From Marine Group II euryarchaeote MED-G37 (GTDB lineage: Archaea; Thermoplasmatota; Poseidoniia; Poseidoniales; Thalassarchaeaceae), in NCBI GenBank assembly GCA_002457555.1, contig NTJQ01000012.1, positions 1-40,988 on the forward strand: a stretch of 40,988 nt of DNA, in the 5' to 3' direction. This document shows positions 30,636 to 39,511 of the stretch, in pieces. The notes below the pieces were generated by a model. It saw only the letters and a list, made by a program, of their open reading frames with translations. It was not told the DNA's origin and searched no databases. The position numbers were made by a program, and so were the translations under genes. The stretch's first letter is position 1. Each line of letters opens with the position of its first letter.

Positions 30636-31184
30636 ATGTACAGCCTAGTAACAATGGAGGATACCATCAGAATCCCTGCGGAATATATCCGAGCGGGACG
30701 CAAGTTGGAGGACCACATCGACGAATTGGCCCACGCAGCTTTTGAGGGACGATTTGATGAAGACGAAAATTACACACTGCTAACCTATGACCACGAAACC
30801 GTGGGCCGTGGAAAGATAATTCACGGCGATGGTGCAATCTATCAGAGAGTTCGCTTCAAGGCGCTCCATTTCACAATGGAAGCGAATGAGGTAGTAGATG
30901 GCGCAGTTTCAGAGGTGTCTGAATACGGCGCATTCGTCCGTATCGGCCCAATTGAGGCGTTGCTTCACAAATCACAGATACTTGATGAACCTGTACAGGT
31001 AAACATGGGAATTAGAAGAATCGAAGGTTCTCAGTCTGGCAAGCATATCGAAGAGGGTTCATATGTTCGTTCTCGAATCGTCTCAAAGGCGATCAACCAA
31101 AACGACCCTAGATCTAGTAAAATTGGCTTGAATTGCAAGATGGTGGGCCTTGGGGCTCTCGACTGGTTGACTAGAGGTGACTGA
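30636..31184 (+). CDS. rpo7: DNA-directed RNA polymerase subunit Rpo7 (RpoE')
   Basis: A 182-residue stalk subunit of archaeal RNA polymerase, partner of Rpo4, that contacts nascent RNA and aids promoter opening. The N-terminal MYSLVTMEDTIRIPAEY matches the tip domain start of the family. The S1-type RNA-binding domain spans about residues 85-165 (EVVDGAVSEVSEYGAFVRIGPIEALLHKSQI). The start is fixed by GGAGG seven bases upstream. It is the first gene of a tight operon with spt4 (2-base gap), rps24e and rps27ae, the standard euryarchaeal arrangement. Confidence 0.96.
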   Translation: MYSLVTMEDTIRIPAEYIRAGRKLEDHIDELAHAAFEGRFDEDENYTLLTYDHETVGRGKIIHGDGAIYQRVRFKALHFTMEANEVVDGAVSEVSEYGAFVRIGPIEALLHKSQILDEPVQVNMGIRRIEGSQSGKHIEEGSYVRSRIVSKAINQNDPRSSKIGLNCKMVGLGALDWLTRGD

Positions 31185-31186
31185 GG

Positions 31187-31402
31187 ATGGCCAAATCCTT
31201 CGCTTGCGGCGAATGCAACAGGATTCTTCCAGATCCTGAGAAGAAAAGCGACCCACCTCAATGCATGCACTGCCCTTCAGCGCCGGTAACCACCGATTGG
31301 TCGGGTTACGTAGTCATCATGCACCCAAAACGCTCAGAGGTAGCGCAGCGATTGAACATCGAAAACCCAGGCTCCTACGCTTTGAAGGTGAATATCCGTT
31401 AA
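31187..31402 (+). CDS. spt4: Transcription elongation factor Spt4 (RpoE'')
   Basis: A 71-residue zinc protein that pairs with Spt5/NusG to increase polymerase processivity. It has CGEC at residues 7-10 and CMHC at about 26-29 as the zinc ligands, then the conserved TTDWSGYVVIMHPKRSEVAQRL. GAGGTG precedes the ATG, with its last codons shared with the end of rpo7. It is second in the rpo7 operon, as in most euryarchaea. Confidence 0.95.
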   Translation: MAKSFACGECNRILPDPEKKSDPPQCMHCPSAPVTTDWSGYVVIMHPKRSEVAQRLNIENPGSYALKVNIR

Positions 31403-31415
31403 GGAGGAAATGAAT

Positions 31416-31793
31416 ATGGAAATTATTGAGAGAAAAGAGAATCCTTTGCTTAACCGAGTTGAGATTAGTTTCCGATGGGAGCATTCCAAAGGAGCGACTC
31501 CTAAACTTTCTGAAATGGTAGCTGCCGCTGCAAAGGCCGAACCAGGTTCCAAGAAAGAATTGACCTTCGTAAAAAATGTAAACACCCGATTTGGCAGACC
31601 ACAGACTACTGGAATCGCCGTAATTTACGGTGACGCAGAGGCGGCAGCCCTTGAGCCAGAATATGTTCACACCCGCCACAAGTCAACCAACTCTCCAAAT
31701 GAGGCGAAGGAACCAGCTATGCCAGAACCTGTTGCTGAGGATTCCCCTGCTGAAGAAGATGCAGCGGAATCAGAAGAGGGAGGCGATGAGTGA
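31416..31793 (+). CDS. rps24e: Ribosomal protein S24e
   Basis: A 125-residue small-subunit ribosomal protein found in archaea and eukaryotes. The N-terminal [19 protein letters not shown] and the central [21 protein letters not shown] are family signatures. The last 30 residues are an Ala/Glu/Pro-rich acidic tail beyond the conserved core. Two ATGs compete, at 31410 and 31416. GGAGG at 31403-31407 is two bases from the first but eight from the second, so the second is preferred. It lies between spt4 and rps27ae; its TGA shares its last base with the next ATG. Confidence 0.95.
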   Translation: MEIIERKENPLLNRVEISFRWEHSKGATPKLSEMVAAAAKAEPGSKKELTFVKNVNTRFGRPQTTGIAVIYGDAEAAALEPEYVHTRHKSTNSPNEAKEPAMPEPVAEDSPAEEDAAESEEGGDE

Positions 31794-31966
31794 TGGGCGA
31801 AGGACCTAATCCAAACGGTAAGCATTCGAAATATTCTATCGAAGATGGCGAATTGATTCGAAAAGAGACTTGTCCAGAGCCTAATTGTGGCCCGGGCGTA
31901 TTCCTGGCGATTCACAAAGATCGTAAGTCATGCGGTAAGTGTGGATATACTGTCAAGAACGAGTAA
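31793..31966 (+). CDS. rps27ae: Ribosomal protein S27ae
   Basis: A 57-residue zinc-ribbon protein of the small ribosomal subunit. It begins [20 protein letters not shown], with zinc ligands in CPEPNC (about 27-32) and CGKC (about 47-50), ending GYTVKNE. Its ATG overlaps the rps24e stop (TGATG), so it is translationally coupled, and it closes the rpo7-spt4-rps24e operon. Its last 14 bases overlap the convergent propeller-like gene. Confidence 0.96.
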   Translation: MGEGPNPNGKHSKYSIEDGELIRKETCPEPNCGPGVFLAIHKDRKSCGKCGYTVKNE

Positions 31967-32864
31967 CTGCAAATTCGAACAATGTTCCATCGTTCGTAAG
32001 CACCTTGTCTGCTACAAACCCCACTCCTAGTTCTTCTCTGGAAGACATATCAAGGCCTAAATTGCTTAATCGGCCATCGAATCGCCAGCCTGTAAATTTC
32101 CACACTCCATTTCTTCTTATAGCTGCAAATAATGGCCCTGGAGTTGAGTAAGACTCCAGTATCTGCTCTCCATCTGAAATTAGAAATCCACCTCCCGATA
32201 GAGCCAATAGGTGGGATTCTCCCGAATGAAAAATCCTTTCAATTCTATCTGGAATGTTTAAGCTTCTCCTATCGATTTCAACCCCAGAATCTTCGGATAT
32301 ATCTACGACCAATCCATTGTCATACCAAATACTTAGGGAATTTTCTGATTTGGAAATTGAAATTGCGGTTTCAAGTCCTCGCAGTTTCCCGTCTATTGTG
32401 CTTGGCAGACTGGATCTCCAAACTTCGTTTGCATCCAAATCCATTTGATATATCCCTTTTCCACGTAAAACAAAACAGAAATTATCACCAAGGCTTGTTA
32501 TGCATGTCGGTTCTGAATCGAGAGCATGAGACCATACTGAGTTTTGAGGGTGTAAAGACATTGGATTCAGAGAGGTCCTTAAGTCACCACGCGAAACACC
32601 ATTTCCCCATAAATCATCTAATTTCATGCTAGCAATTCTTGCCAATCTCATTTCAGCCTCAACCCAAATTCCAATCCAATAATCTACCAATGGAGTTGAG
32701 TGAGTAATTGTAGAAGCGAATGGAATAGAAGATTCTCCAATCAATGTTCCATTTCGGTCAAGTTTTGCTAATTCTCCAAGGCTTCCGATTACAATGTAAT
32801 ATCCCCCACAGTCATCCACTCGCGTTGGAGTGAAGGGGACAGTTCGTTCCACGACTTGACTCAT
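31953..32864 (-). CDS. Cytoplasmic beta-propeller-like protein of unknown function
   Basis: A 303-residue protein without a signal peptide or membrane helix. Repeated short strands with patterns like [39 protein letters not shown] and [20 protein letters not shown] resemble PQQ/WD-type propeller blades (about six or seven), but no catalytic residues are evident and I cannot name a family. It is convergent with rps27ae, overlapping it by 14 bases, and divergent from dtdA with a 92-base gap that must contain both promoters. Possibly an interaction scaffold. Confidence 0.7.
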   Translation of the reverse strand: MSQVVERTVPFTPTRVDDCGGYYIVIGSLGELAKLDRNGTLIGESSIPFASTITHSTPLVDYWIGIWVEAEMRLARIASMKLDDLWGNGVSRGDLRTSLNPMSLHPQNSVWSHALDSEPTCITSLGDNFCFVLRGKGIYQMDLDANEVWRSSLPSTIDGKLRGLETAISISKSENSLSIWYDNGLVVDISEDSGVEIDRRSLNIPDRIERIFHSGESHLLALSGGGFLISDGEQILESYSTPGPLFAAIRRNGVWKFTGWRFDGRLSNLGLDMSSREELGVGFVADKVLTNDGTLFEFAVTRS

Positions 32865-32956
32865 CGGCTATTGTGTTTGAACCTGTGGTGCTAACGAACC
32901 TCGTTATTACGTTTCTAATTGGATGGTTTCAAGTCATCAGGCTTCCAGCATGTTCT

Positions 32957-33889
32957 ATGGTGACACTTCTGCTAGCCTCTCGAGCAGATAACGCCTCAGT
33001 AAATCTCCATGAAGCGGTTGTAGAGCTTGGAGACTGGGAGGACCCAGAAAATTTGCAGCATGGATTGTTGATGCGACATTCTGTTCGCCCAGTTCATCTT
33101 CTTCTAATCGAAAAGTTACATATTCATGCTGATGGTATCGATTTAATTCATGAAAAAGAAACCGCTGTGTCTGTCGACGAAGTCCTAGTCCTCTCTCGTC
33201 ATGCGGCAAAGAGCGGAATCCCTTCACTTACCGTTCATGCAATAGGTGTGCCGGGTGAAGTACCTCACGGAGAAGTTGGATTTGCTGGGGGGGAAAAAGG
33301 GTTAGCAGTCCCTCCTTCACCTCGATTTTCTGCTATTTATTCAGCTCTAAGAGAAGAAGCCTCCAAATCAAATATGGCAAATGAATTTGAGGTTAGTTTA
33401 GAAACAACTCATCATGGTCCAGTACTAACTAAACCTACCCTCTACCTAGAGATTGGCTCAAAAAAATCAGAGTGGATTCGTAAAGATGCCTCAAGCCTGT
33501 GGGCGGTTGTAATCTCGAGGGTTCTGGGGTTGTCAGATAATTTAGCGGAAGGAGAGTGGCTTGGTGAAGGTGAGGTTATGGTTGGTTTTGGAGGAGGCCA
33601 TTATGCACCTCGACATTCGGATGTTGTAATCCGTAGTGGCATACCATTCGGTCACTTAATTGCAAATTATGCATTGATTTTTGATGACCAGAATCCCGAC
33701 TCGCCATCTGGCCCTTGGCGACATTCTTTGCATGAATCCATCAAAAAAACTCGTATTGCATTTCCAGGTGGAACCATCTTTGCACATTTAGACCGTAAAT
33801 CATTCAAAGGTTGGCAACGAAATGCAATCATTGAAGAATTATCCTCTCTTGACGTTGAAGTTCGCCGAGGAAAGGAGATTATTCCTTGA
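32957..33889 (+). CDS. dtdA: D-aminoacyl-tRNA deacylase, archaeal DtdA/DTD2 type
   Basis: A 310-residue enzyme that hydrolyses mischarged D-amino acids (and possibly aldehyde-modified ones) from tRNA. Family marks are VLSRHAAKSGIPSLTVHAIG, the central ETTHHGPVLTKPTLYLEIGS and GFGGGHYAPRHSDVV, all characteristic of the archaeal/plant GEK1 family, with the His-rich active site. The frame opens earlier at 32873, but that would add 28 hydrophobic residues; the ATG at 32957 gives the expected MVTLLLASRADNAS start. It is followed after 37 bases by proline dehydrogenase in the same direction. Confidence 0.94.
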   Translation: MVTLLLASRADNASVNLHEAVVELGDWEDPENLQHGLLMRHSVRPVHLLLIEKLHIHADGIDLIHEKETAVSVDEVLVLSRHAAKSGIPSLTVHAIGVPGEVPHGEVGFAGGEKGLAVPPSPRFSAIYSALREEASKSNMANEFEVSLETTHHGPVLTKPTLYLEIGSKKSEWIRKDASSLWAVVISRVLGLSDNLAEGEWLGEGEVMVGFGGGHYAPRHSDVVIRSGIPFGHLIANYALIFDDQNPDSPSGPWRHSLHESIKKTRIAFPGGTIFAHLDRKSFKGWQRNAIIEELSSLDVEVRRGKEIIP

Positions 33890-33926
33890 GCAACCGTGAA
33901 AGTGCGCCTGCTACACGGCTGGCAAT

Positions 33927-34901
33927 ATGGGGTTCATGGGCCGTCTCATCATGATGATGATGCCAATCACTCCAAAATTCATTGTAGGGTGGGTAGCTAA
34001 GAGATATGTTGCTGGTCCTGATTTAGAAAGCGCAATGCGAGTTATGCGTTCAATGAAATCTCAAGGTGCTTGTTTCACTCTAGATGTATTGGGTGAAGAA
34101 ATTACAAATTTAGAAGAAGCAGACTTTTTCGTCAACGAATATCATCGAGCTTTGAATGCGATCGTTTCTGAAGGAATGGATGCCAATATTTCTGTAAAAC
34201 CAACCGCCTTTGGCTTACTAATTGATGAAAATAAAGCATTAGAAAACATAGAAAAAATAACCTCCATTGCAGCAAATAACGATATTTTCGTCAGATTGGA
34301 TATGGAAGATCATCGAGTCACTCAGTCCACAATTGACATTGTTACCGATATGCACGATAGAGGATTAACTAATATCGGAACTGTACTTCAATCTCGGTTG
34401 TTTAGAACCTGTGATGATATCTCCTTACTCGCATCTAGACTAGACGGCAATTCCGATGTTAGAATTTGTAAGGGGATTTACCTTGAACCCGAAGGCATTG
34501 CGCACACGACGTATCATGACATTGTCGTAGCAACAAACAGGGCAGTTGACGAATTACTAGATTCTGGAGCATACACCGCTATTGCCTCTCATGACCTACC
34601 TGTGATCAACCATGCACTCGCGGCTTTGGATGAAAGGAAAATGGGTCCAAAAACAGCTGACCCTAGAGGAAATGCAAGACCTAAAACAATAGGTAAAGGA
34701 CCGGGGTATGAATTTCAAATGCTTCTTGGTGTAAGAGGAAATATACGACGAAAGTTGGCCAAAGATGGCCATCGAACTCGCGTATACCTCCCCTATGGTA
34801 ATATGTGGTACGAGTATAGTATGCGTCGCTTGAGAGAAAATCCAGATGTTGCATGGCATGTAGCAAAGAGCATCATTATGCCTTGGACAAATAGAAGGTA
34901 A
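33927..34901 (+). CDS. Proline dehydrogenase (FAD-dependent)
   Basis: A 324-residue single-domain ProDH that oxidises proline to pyrroline-5-carboxylate and passes electrons to the quinone pool. Barrel motifs visible are GACFTLDVLGEE, ANISVKPTAFGL, FVRLDMEDH, GTVLQSRL, VRICKGIYLEP and TAIASHDLPVINHAL. The C-terminal hallmark YLPYGNMWYEYSMRRLREN is where the substrate is gripped by the paired Arg. The N-terminal Met/Ile-rich segment is hydrophobic and may bind membrane. It stands alone, not fused to pyrroline-5-carboxylate dehydrogenase as in PutA. It is downstream of dtdA, probably in one transcript, and its stop abuts the convergent HVO_0476-like gene. Confidence 0.93.
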   Translation: MGFMGRLIMMMMPITPKFIVGWVAKRYVAGPDLESAMRVMRSMKSQGACFTLDVLGEEITNLEEADFFVNEYHRALNAIVSEGMDANISVKPTAFGLLIDENKALENIEKITSIAANNDIFVRLDMEDHRVTQSTIDIVTDMHDRGLTNIGTVLQSRLFRTCDDISLLASRLDGNSDVRICKGIYLEPEGIAHTTYHDIVVATNRAVDELLDSGAYTAIASHDLPVINHALAALDERKMGPKTADPRGNARPKTIGKGPGYEFQMLLGVRGNIRRKLAKDGHRTRVYLPYGNMWYEYSMRRLRENPDVAWHVAKSIIMPWTNRR

Positions 34902-35588
34902 TCATCGCCTATACTGTCTTCGATCTTCGTCTCTATTGTACGGAGGATGAAGATAAATTCGTCGAAGGTCGATTGCTGCTCGCTTGCCTCGAAGTGTTCT
35001 ACCCTTCCCTGTATGTAGCGCTCGTATCCTCCATCGTACTCCTTCAATTTCCATAATAGAACCACAGGAAAATACCTTATCTGGAGAGCATTCAAAAGAC
35101 GTTGAACTACTTTCTTCTCCATCCGTCATTGTTATACGAACTATGCATTTATCACAGCGAACCGCCCAAAGAGTTGAGATTTCACTAGCAACCATACTTT
35201 GTTGAGACCTTGTATCAGAATCATCTATTCGAGTCACTCTATAAAGGACTCCACTATGGTCGAATACATCGCCTACAGAAATTAATTCGTCATCATCCGA
35301 CTCTACAGTCTGAGTTTGACTTTCGGCACCATCAGAAAGTATCGATGTAATCTTGATTGGCTTACCGGGTCTCAAATGAATAGTTTGTACCTCATTACAT
35401 TCGAGACATTGGATTAGCAAATCTTCTCCTTCTCCCATGTTTACTCTTCGAAGTATATTGTGCTCTGTGAAATCTTCACAGTTTGAACATTCAGAGACAT
35501 CTATCGTCTCTTCGTCATCTAGACCTTCGTTCACATCTGCGCGGCTGACCTGCTGTTCTTGAAGCCATCCGCGAGTGGGATGGTTCAA
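34902..35588 (-). CDS. HVO_0476-like zinc-finger protein
   Basis: A 228-residue archaeal protein of unknown role. CSNC (about 34-37) and CLEC (about 61-64) form the zinc ribbon, flanked by THNILR-like and QTIHL elements. A second Cys pair, CDKC, lies near residue 147. The middle resembles the family's small beta domain (VGDVFDHSGVLYRVTRID, CGSIMEIEGVRWRIRAL). Only a TTG start at 35588 is available for the full frame; a GTG at 35534 is possible. The gene is nearly back-to-back with the methyltransferase-like gene, with only 24 bases between their starts, so promoters must overlap coding sequence. Family assignment is from the zinc motif spacing and domain pattern. Confidence 0.72.
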   Translation of the reverse strand: MNHPTRGWLQEQQVSRADVNEGLDDEETIDVSECSNCEDFTEHNILRRVNMGEGEDLLIQCLECNEVQTIHLRPGKPIKITSILSDGAESQTQTVESDDDELISVGDVFDHSGVLYRVTRIDDSDTRSQQSMVASEISTLWAVRCDKCIVRITMTDGEESSSTSFECSPDKVFSCGSIMEIEGVRWRIRALHTGKGRTLRGKRAAIDLRRIYLHPPYNRDEDRRQYRR

Positions 35589-35612
35589 GAGAGAGTCACT
35601 AGAGGCTGCAAT

Positions 35613-36407
35613 ATGGTCGATATAGGGGGTGGAATAGGTCTACCAACTATGTCCCAAAAGGAGATGTTCGAGCAACTTCTTGGAGACGACGAGTCTAGTG
35701 ATGCATCTGAACCAGAAATCGCTGCCGCAATTGGCGAACAAATGATTCACATGGACTTGAGGCCTTTGCCACGCTCTATCCGAAAAAGACTTCGCGACAT
35801 AACTAGCCGAATTCCTGCTAGAAATGTCGTAATTGTCGGTGGTGGTATTGGGCATCTAACCGCTTGGATGATGGATCTATGGTGTGGTGATCCTGCTATC
35901 GATGAATCAGAGGGTAGTAATCGTCCTGAGACACTTCGAGTAATAGAAGAAGGAGGCAAATTCGGTGTGATTATTGATAGATTACTTCGCCGATATAACG
36001 CCTCAAGTTGGGCACAGGTAATTTCAGATCCTTGGAGCGAAATCGTTGCTGAAACCGAATCGTGGAATGCAGCGAATGCAACCCTCCCTGATGTCGCTAG
36101 AAGCGCTCTATTACCTCAGCCAATAGATTTGGTAATTATCGATTTACCTGAGATAGAAAGAGTTTACGCAGCATCTTTGGCCTTCAATCTATTAGCGCCG
36201 GGTGGGGTAGTGCTGGCTTTGGAACCACAAGTGCCTACCGGGGATGTTGGTGAACCTGAACAGGGGGTTGAAATGACTCCTGCACAACAGGTTGTGGCAT
36301 CCTTCAATCAATGGATAGAATTCGTTCAGTCAGTTAACTCAAACCACTCAGCGGCTTTCGTTGAGCTCGCAGGTGGAACAATTGGTGTTTTCCTTCGTTC
36401 TGCCTGA
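35613..36407 (+). CDS. Class I SAM-dependent methyltransferase-like protein
   Basis: A 264-residue protein with a Rossmann fold. RNVVIVGGGIGHLTAWMMDLW holds the GxGxG nucleotide/SAM loop, IDLVIIDLPE matches the post-II acidic strand, and LAPGGVVLALEPQ is the strand-turn after motif III. It ends in a beta strand (GGTIGVFLRSA) as in O-methyltransferase-like proteins. The substrate is unknown. Starts considered were TTG 35559, ATG 35613 and ATG 35649. ATG 35613 is chosen for a weak AGAGG upstream. The last 82 bases overlap the convergent subtilisin gene, an unusually long overlap for two plausible coding frames. Confidence 0.7.
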   Translation: MVDIGGGIGLPTMSQKEMFEQLLGDDESSDASEPEIAAAIGEQMIHMDLRPLPRSIRKRLRDITSRIPARNVVIVGGGIGHLTAWMMDLWCGDPAIDESEGSNRPETLRVIEEGGKFGVIIDRLLRRYNASSWAQVISDPWSEIVAETESWNAANATLPDVARSALLPQPIDLVIIDLPEIERVYAASLAFNLLAPGGVVLALEPQVPTGDVGEPEQGVEMTPAQQVVASFNQWIEFVQSVNSNHSAAFVELAGGTIGVFLRSA

Positions 36408-37867
36408 TTCGAGCAGCAGTTAATGTCGCTATGTTGTAATTTCACGACGGAGTTTTCAGTCACTTCTTCCGAACTGGAATTGCTCAATGAATCAAGCATT
36501 AAATCGATTCTAAAAATCCCGTACCCAAAGCGATCATCATGTTCCGATTGTCCATCGTCCATTTGTGAATTATCACTTAATTTAGTTTTGATAAATTCAA
36601 TTGCATTAGGCCCTCCCGAAGCCCCCTCTCTTTGTAATTCGGGATGTGCTTCGAGTATTATCGCTAAACCACCAGATACCCAAGCAGTGGCAGCTGAAGT
36701 CCCACTCGCCCAACCCCACCATGAACCATCTCCACTACCTCCAGCGAATAGAATCGGCACTTCTGCTCCAGGTCCCAAAACTTCTGGTTTCATGTCGGGG
36801 TCAGAACGAGGCAGCATAGGGGGCCAGAGTCTTCCATCATTATCTCCCTCTGAACTTCCACTCCATAAATTACCCAATCTAGTCGCTCCACCAACACAAA
36901 TAACATCCTCGACAGAACCAGGGGAAGAAACATCTCCATCATCGTCTTGACCACCATCATTTCCCGCAGCCGCGACCACAAAGATTCCTTGTTCTAAGGC
37001 ATCTTGTACAGCATTTTCCAATTGATCGGTTGTAATTCCTCCTATGCTTATTCCTCCTTCTCCTCCGAGACTTAACGAGATAATATCGGCCTGATTATCC
37101 GCACACCAATCCACAGCTTCAGCAATTCCTGTATCAGTCCCCTGTCCATTGGAATCAATTGCTTTTGCAACTAATAGATCGACACCTTGAGCATTTCCAG
37201 TGAGACCGTTTTTCGCAACTATAATTCCCGCCATTGCGGTTCCATGACCCTCGTCATCATAGGGCTCATTTGCACCATTAATCACATCAAACCAACCAGC
37301 TAGGGCAAGATGTGTTAAATCAGGATGATCCATTTCGATTCCAGAATCCACTACACAAACCACCACACCACTTCCGTCCAAACCGCTGACCTCGTCAAAT
37401 CCAGTCAATTCTTGGTACGATTGCTCCCATCCGGTCAAGGTTGGTGGAGGCCCTCCAATCAATATCTCATCAGCCACTGATCTAAGCCAAAGGAAAATGA
37501 CTGAAGCCACTAGGATAAATGCTAATGTAGAAACTGAGCCGATCAACCATGGCAATGCGCTATTGTCGTTTGTTGGGTTGTTAACTTCAGATGAATTTTC
37601 GATTGTTTGCTCTAATCTATATTCACTATCTTGATATTCATTAGAATCTCTAAATGAATTATGAAAAAATGTCACCAAGCCTACAAGAACTAGCAGAATC
37701 CCAATCAGTAAGGCGATAATCTCTAAGAAATCATCATCAATGATTGAATAGGAAAAGATAAACAAAGCACCAATTGTTAACAAAATTATTGCTAAGATAT
37801 TCCGCATTTTGGGCGGAATAATATCTAGAAAATCGTCATAAAATAATAGTGCAAAATCTAGAAACAT
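36326..37867 (-). CDS. Membrane-anchored subtilisin-like serine protease (S8)
   Basis: A 513-residue protein. Three N-terminal membrane helices (RNILAIILLTIGALFIFSY, FLEIIALLIGILLVLVGL and ALPWLIGSVSTLAFILVAS) precede an S8 catalytic domain. The triad is Asp174 (VVDSGIEMDHPD), His208 (GHGTAMAGII) and Ser391 (SGTSAATAW), with oxyanion Asn in AAAGNDG. With three helices the protease domain should face outward if the N-terminus is cytoplasmic. No propeptide domain is evident. The frame opens at ATG 37900 inside the end of the upstream membrane protein gene. The ATG at 37867 has AGAGG seven bases upstream and is preferred. The last 27 codons overlap the methyltransferase-like gene. Likely role: surface protein processing or peptide foraging. 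Confidence 0.9.
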   Translation of the reverse strand: MFLDFALLFYDDFLDIIPPKMRNILAIILLTIGALFIFSYSIIDDDFLEIIALLIGILLVLVGLVTFFHNSFRDSNEYQDSEYRLEQTIENSSEVNNPTNDNSALPWLIGSVSTLAFILVASVIFLWLRSVADEILIGGPPPTLTGWEQSYQELTGFDEVSGLDGSGVVVCVVDSGIEMDHPDLTHLALAGWFDVINGANEPYDDEGHGTAMAGIIVAKNGLTGNAQGVDLLVAKAIDSNGQGTDTGIAEAVDWCADNQADIISLSLGGEGGISIGGITTDQLENAVQDALEQGIFVVAAAGNDGGQDDDGDVSSPGSVEDVICVGGATRLGNLWSGSSEGDNDGRLWPPMLPRSDPDMKPEVLGPGAEVPILFAGGSGDGSWWGWASGTSAATAWVSGGLAIILEAHPELQREGASGGPNAIEFIKTKLSDNSQMDDGQSEHDDRFGYGIFRIDLMLDSLSNSSSEEVTENSVVKLQHSDINCCSNQAERRKTPIVPPASSTKAAEWFELTD

Positions 37868-37889
37868 CCTAGGTCCTCTGACTTTGATA

Positions 37890-39044
37890 TTACCATGCAT
37901 CGGACCGTGAAAAATGACTCATTACAGTAGTGCTTGAACCGCATTCTCTACAAGAGATTCTTGCGGGAATTGTTGTGTTACATTCGGAACAAGTCGTACC
38001 GGGTGCGCCATTTCCGTCACATTGCGAGCAAGGCACCTGAATACTTCCATCTTGATTTTTGATGGCAACGGAATCAACACCACAAATCGGGCAAGATCCT
38101 TGCCTACGGGTAGACTTTTCTGGGACAAATTCACCAGCGACTTCCCTTGCTCGAACAGATTGAATTCTATCTTCTGCGGCACCTAGCATAAATTGTGGAT
38201 ACCACAGTATATGGGCTAACAAAGCCATAGAAAGAATTCCAAATAATGCATAAATTACTACGTATAGAGTCATATCATTCTCAATAGGGGGGCGAGGAGA
38301 AACCGCATGAGCTCCAGCCCAAGATGAAATATTCAGAAAAATCATCCAAGTTGCCAAATTCATACTCCATGCTTTCAAGCTGTGATCGCGCCATGCCTTC
38401 TGAACAACACGAGGGTCAGGGTGAGAGTGACGCTCCTCGACATGAATATCTCTAGTTTCGATTACTGCCCTGTGTACAACAATTACTGAAAGGAAAATTA
38501 GGACTAAGTTACCAATTGCAAAACCTGCCCAATCCCCAGTTTCTGCATCAAATGGAAAGTCGCTTGCCGACGAGTGACTGATTACAAATCCAAGTTGGAC
38601 TGCAAATGTTGCAGTTGTCAACCAAAGGAGATTTTCCCTCATCAATGGGAATCTAGTCCAAAGTAAAGCAAAGAATCCAATCCATGCAATCAGCGAAAGT
38701 AAAGCCAACATTAGTGAGAAATCATTGATGTGAAGGAATCCGGCATCATCACCGAAAAGACCCCATCTTTTGTAATCCCCTCCTGATGAGATTTCACCAA
38801 TCCCCAAATCCCACGCACCTAAGATTATCGATAGGGCACCGATGCCAATAATCAACGCTTCAGTGACTCCCCATTGTTGAGAAATCATCTTACCGTGAAA
38901 TGTGTATTCCTGGATAAGAGAGTCGAAGGGGGCCAATCTAGAATTGCGGTCTTCTAGCTTGAAAGGAACTTCTACATCACTCAATCGAACTTGGGTTACC
39001 TCACCCCAATCTTCGTCGATTGAATCGACCTCTCCTTCATCCAC
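37890..39044 (-). CDS. Six-helix membrane protein with DnaJ-like zinc knuckles
   Basis: A 384-residue protein of unknown function. An acidic 40-residue N-terminus leads into six predicted membrane helices (roughly 58-85, 105-130, 138-160, 170-195, 225-250 and 260-290). The cytoplasmic C-terminus has four CxxC knuckles, CPIC, CSQC, CSEC and CREC. The CSQCDGNG element has the CxxCxGxG form of the DnaJ cysteine-rich domain, so two zinc sites are likely. It starts with GTG at 39044 and lies immediately upstream of the subtilisin gene on the same strand, so the pair may be one operon, perhaps a membrane protein-handling unit. No family is recognised for the membrane part. Confidence 0.78.
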   Translation of the reverse strand: MDEGEVDSIDEDWGEVTQVRLSDVEVPFKLEDRNSRLAPFDSLIQEYTFHGKMISQQWGVTEALIIGIGALSIILGAWDLGIGEISSGGDYKRWGLFGDDAGFLHINDFSLMLALLSLIAWIGFFALLWTRFPLMRENLLWLTTATFAVQLGFVISHSSASDFPFDAETGDWAGFAIGNLVLIFLSVIVVHRAVIETRDIHVEERHSHPDPRVVQKAWRDHSLKAWSMNLATWMIFLNISSWAGAHAVSPRPPIENDMTLYVVIYALFGILSMALLAHILWYPQFMLGAAEDRIQSVRAREVAGEFVPEKSTRRQGSCPICGVDSVAIKNQDGSIQVPCSQCDGNGAPGTTCSECNTTIPARISCRECGSSTTVMSHFSRSDAW

Positions 39045-39139
39045 GTGTCACACCGCGTAGAATCAACCATAAGAAACAAACTTGGATTTGGGGTTGATAA
39101 ATGAAAAACTGAACCCTTTCGAATCGGGTTGAGTTGAAG

Positions 39140-39225
39140 TGGCGCCGAGAGGGAGATTTGAACTCCCGAGGGTAGAACCCACATGATTTCCAGTCATGCG
39201 CAATACCAGGCTATGCGACCTCGGC
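39140..39225 (-). tRNA. tRNA-Ser(GGA)
   Basis: Minus strand. The acceptor stem GCCGAGG pairs with TCTCGGC, followed by discriminator G and encoded CCA (39140-39142). The anticodon stem CATGA/TCATG holds loop CTGGAAA, giving anticodon GGA. A long variable arm (class II) and AGTTCAAATCT in the T-arm support serine. No intron is seen. Confidence 0.95.
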
Positions 39226-39318
39226 TCATTCTCTCCGAACTAAGACCTTAACTTGAGTCTGACGCAGCATTTCTTTGCAACCTAGACTGACCTGTAATGG
39301 CATAGCCCAACCCGCAGT

Positions 39319-39328
39319 GATTAAATTG
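39319..39328 (+). promoter_or_regulatory. TATA-like box for tRNA-Thr
   Basis: GATTAAATTG centred about 29 bases upstream of the tRNA-Thr 5' end, the normal position of an archaeal TATA box for a tRNA without leader. Confidence 0.55.
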
Positions 39329-39351
39329 GAACTTCGGGTGGCGCGCTCACC

Positions 39352-39426
39352 GCCACTGTGGCTTAGGGGTATAGCGTCGCCTTGGTAAGGCGAAGGTCGG
39401 GAGTTCAAATCTCCCCAGTGGCTCCA
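39352..39426 (+). tRNA. tRNA-Thr(GGU)
   Basis: The acceptor stem GCCACTG pairs with CAGTGGC, with discriminator T and encoded CCA (39424-39426). The anticodon stem TCGCC/GGCGA holds loop TTGGTAA, anticodon GGT. The D-arm has GGCTTAGGGGTATAGC and the T-arm AGTTCAAATCT. No intron. Confidence 0.95.
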
Positions 39427-39434
39427 AAAATATG

Positions 39435-39442
39435 TTTTTTTT
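39435..39442 (+). terminator. T-run terminator after tRNA-Thr
   Basis: Eight consecutive T residues begin 9 bases after the tRNA's CCA, the simple U-rich terminator used by archaeal polymerase. No hairpin precedes it. Confidence 0.7.
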
Positions 39443-39511
39443 GTAAATAGTCAGCCAATATACCGAATTATATCTCTTCTTTTCTCTAGTCAAAGGAAAC
39501 CACCCAATCGG

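Noticed and set aside
30345-30745. Overlapping 70-87-codon frames upstream of rpo7
   Set aside because: Mutually overlapping, Arg/Pro-rich, and incompatible with the rpo7 start and the divergent surface-protein start.
39226-39408. 60-codon minus-strand frame between tRNA-Ser and tRNA-Thr
   Set aside because: It runs through the tRNA-Thr gene and its promoter.
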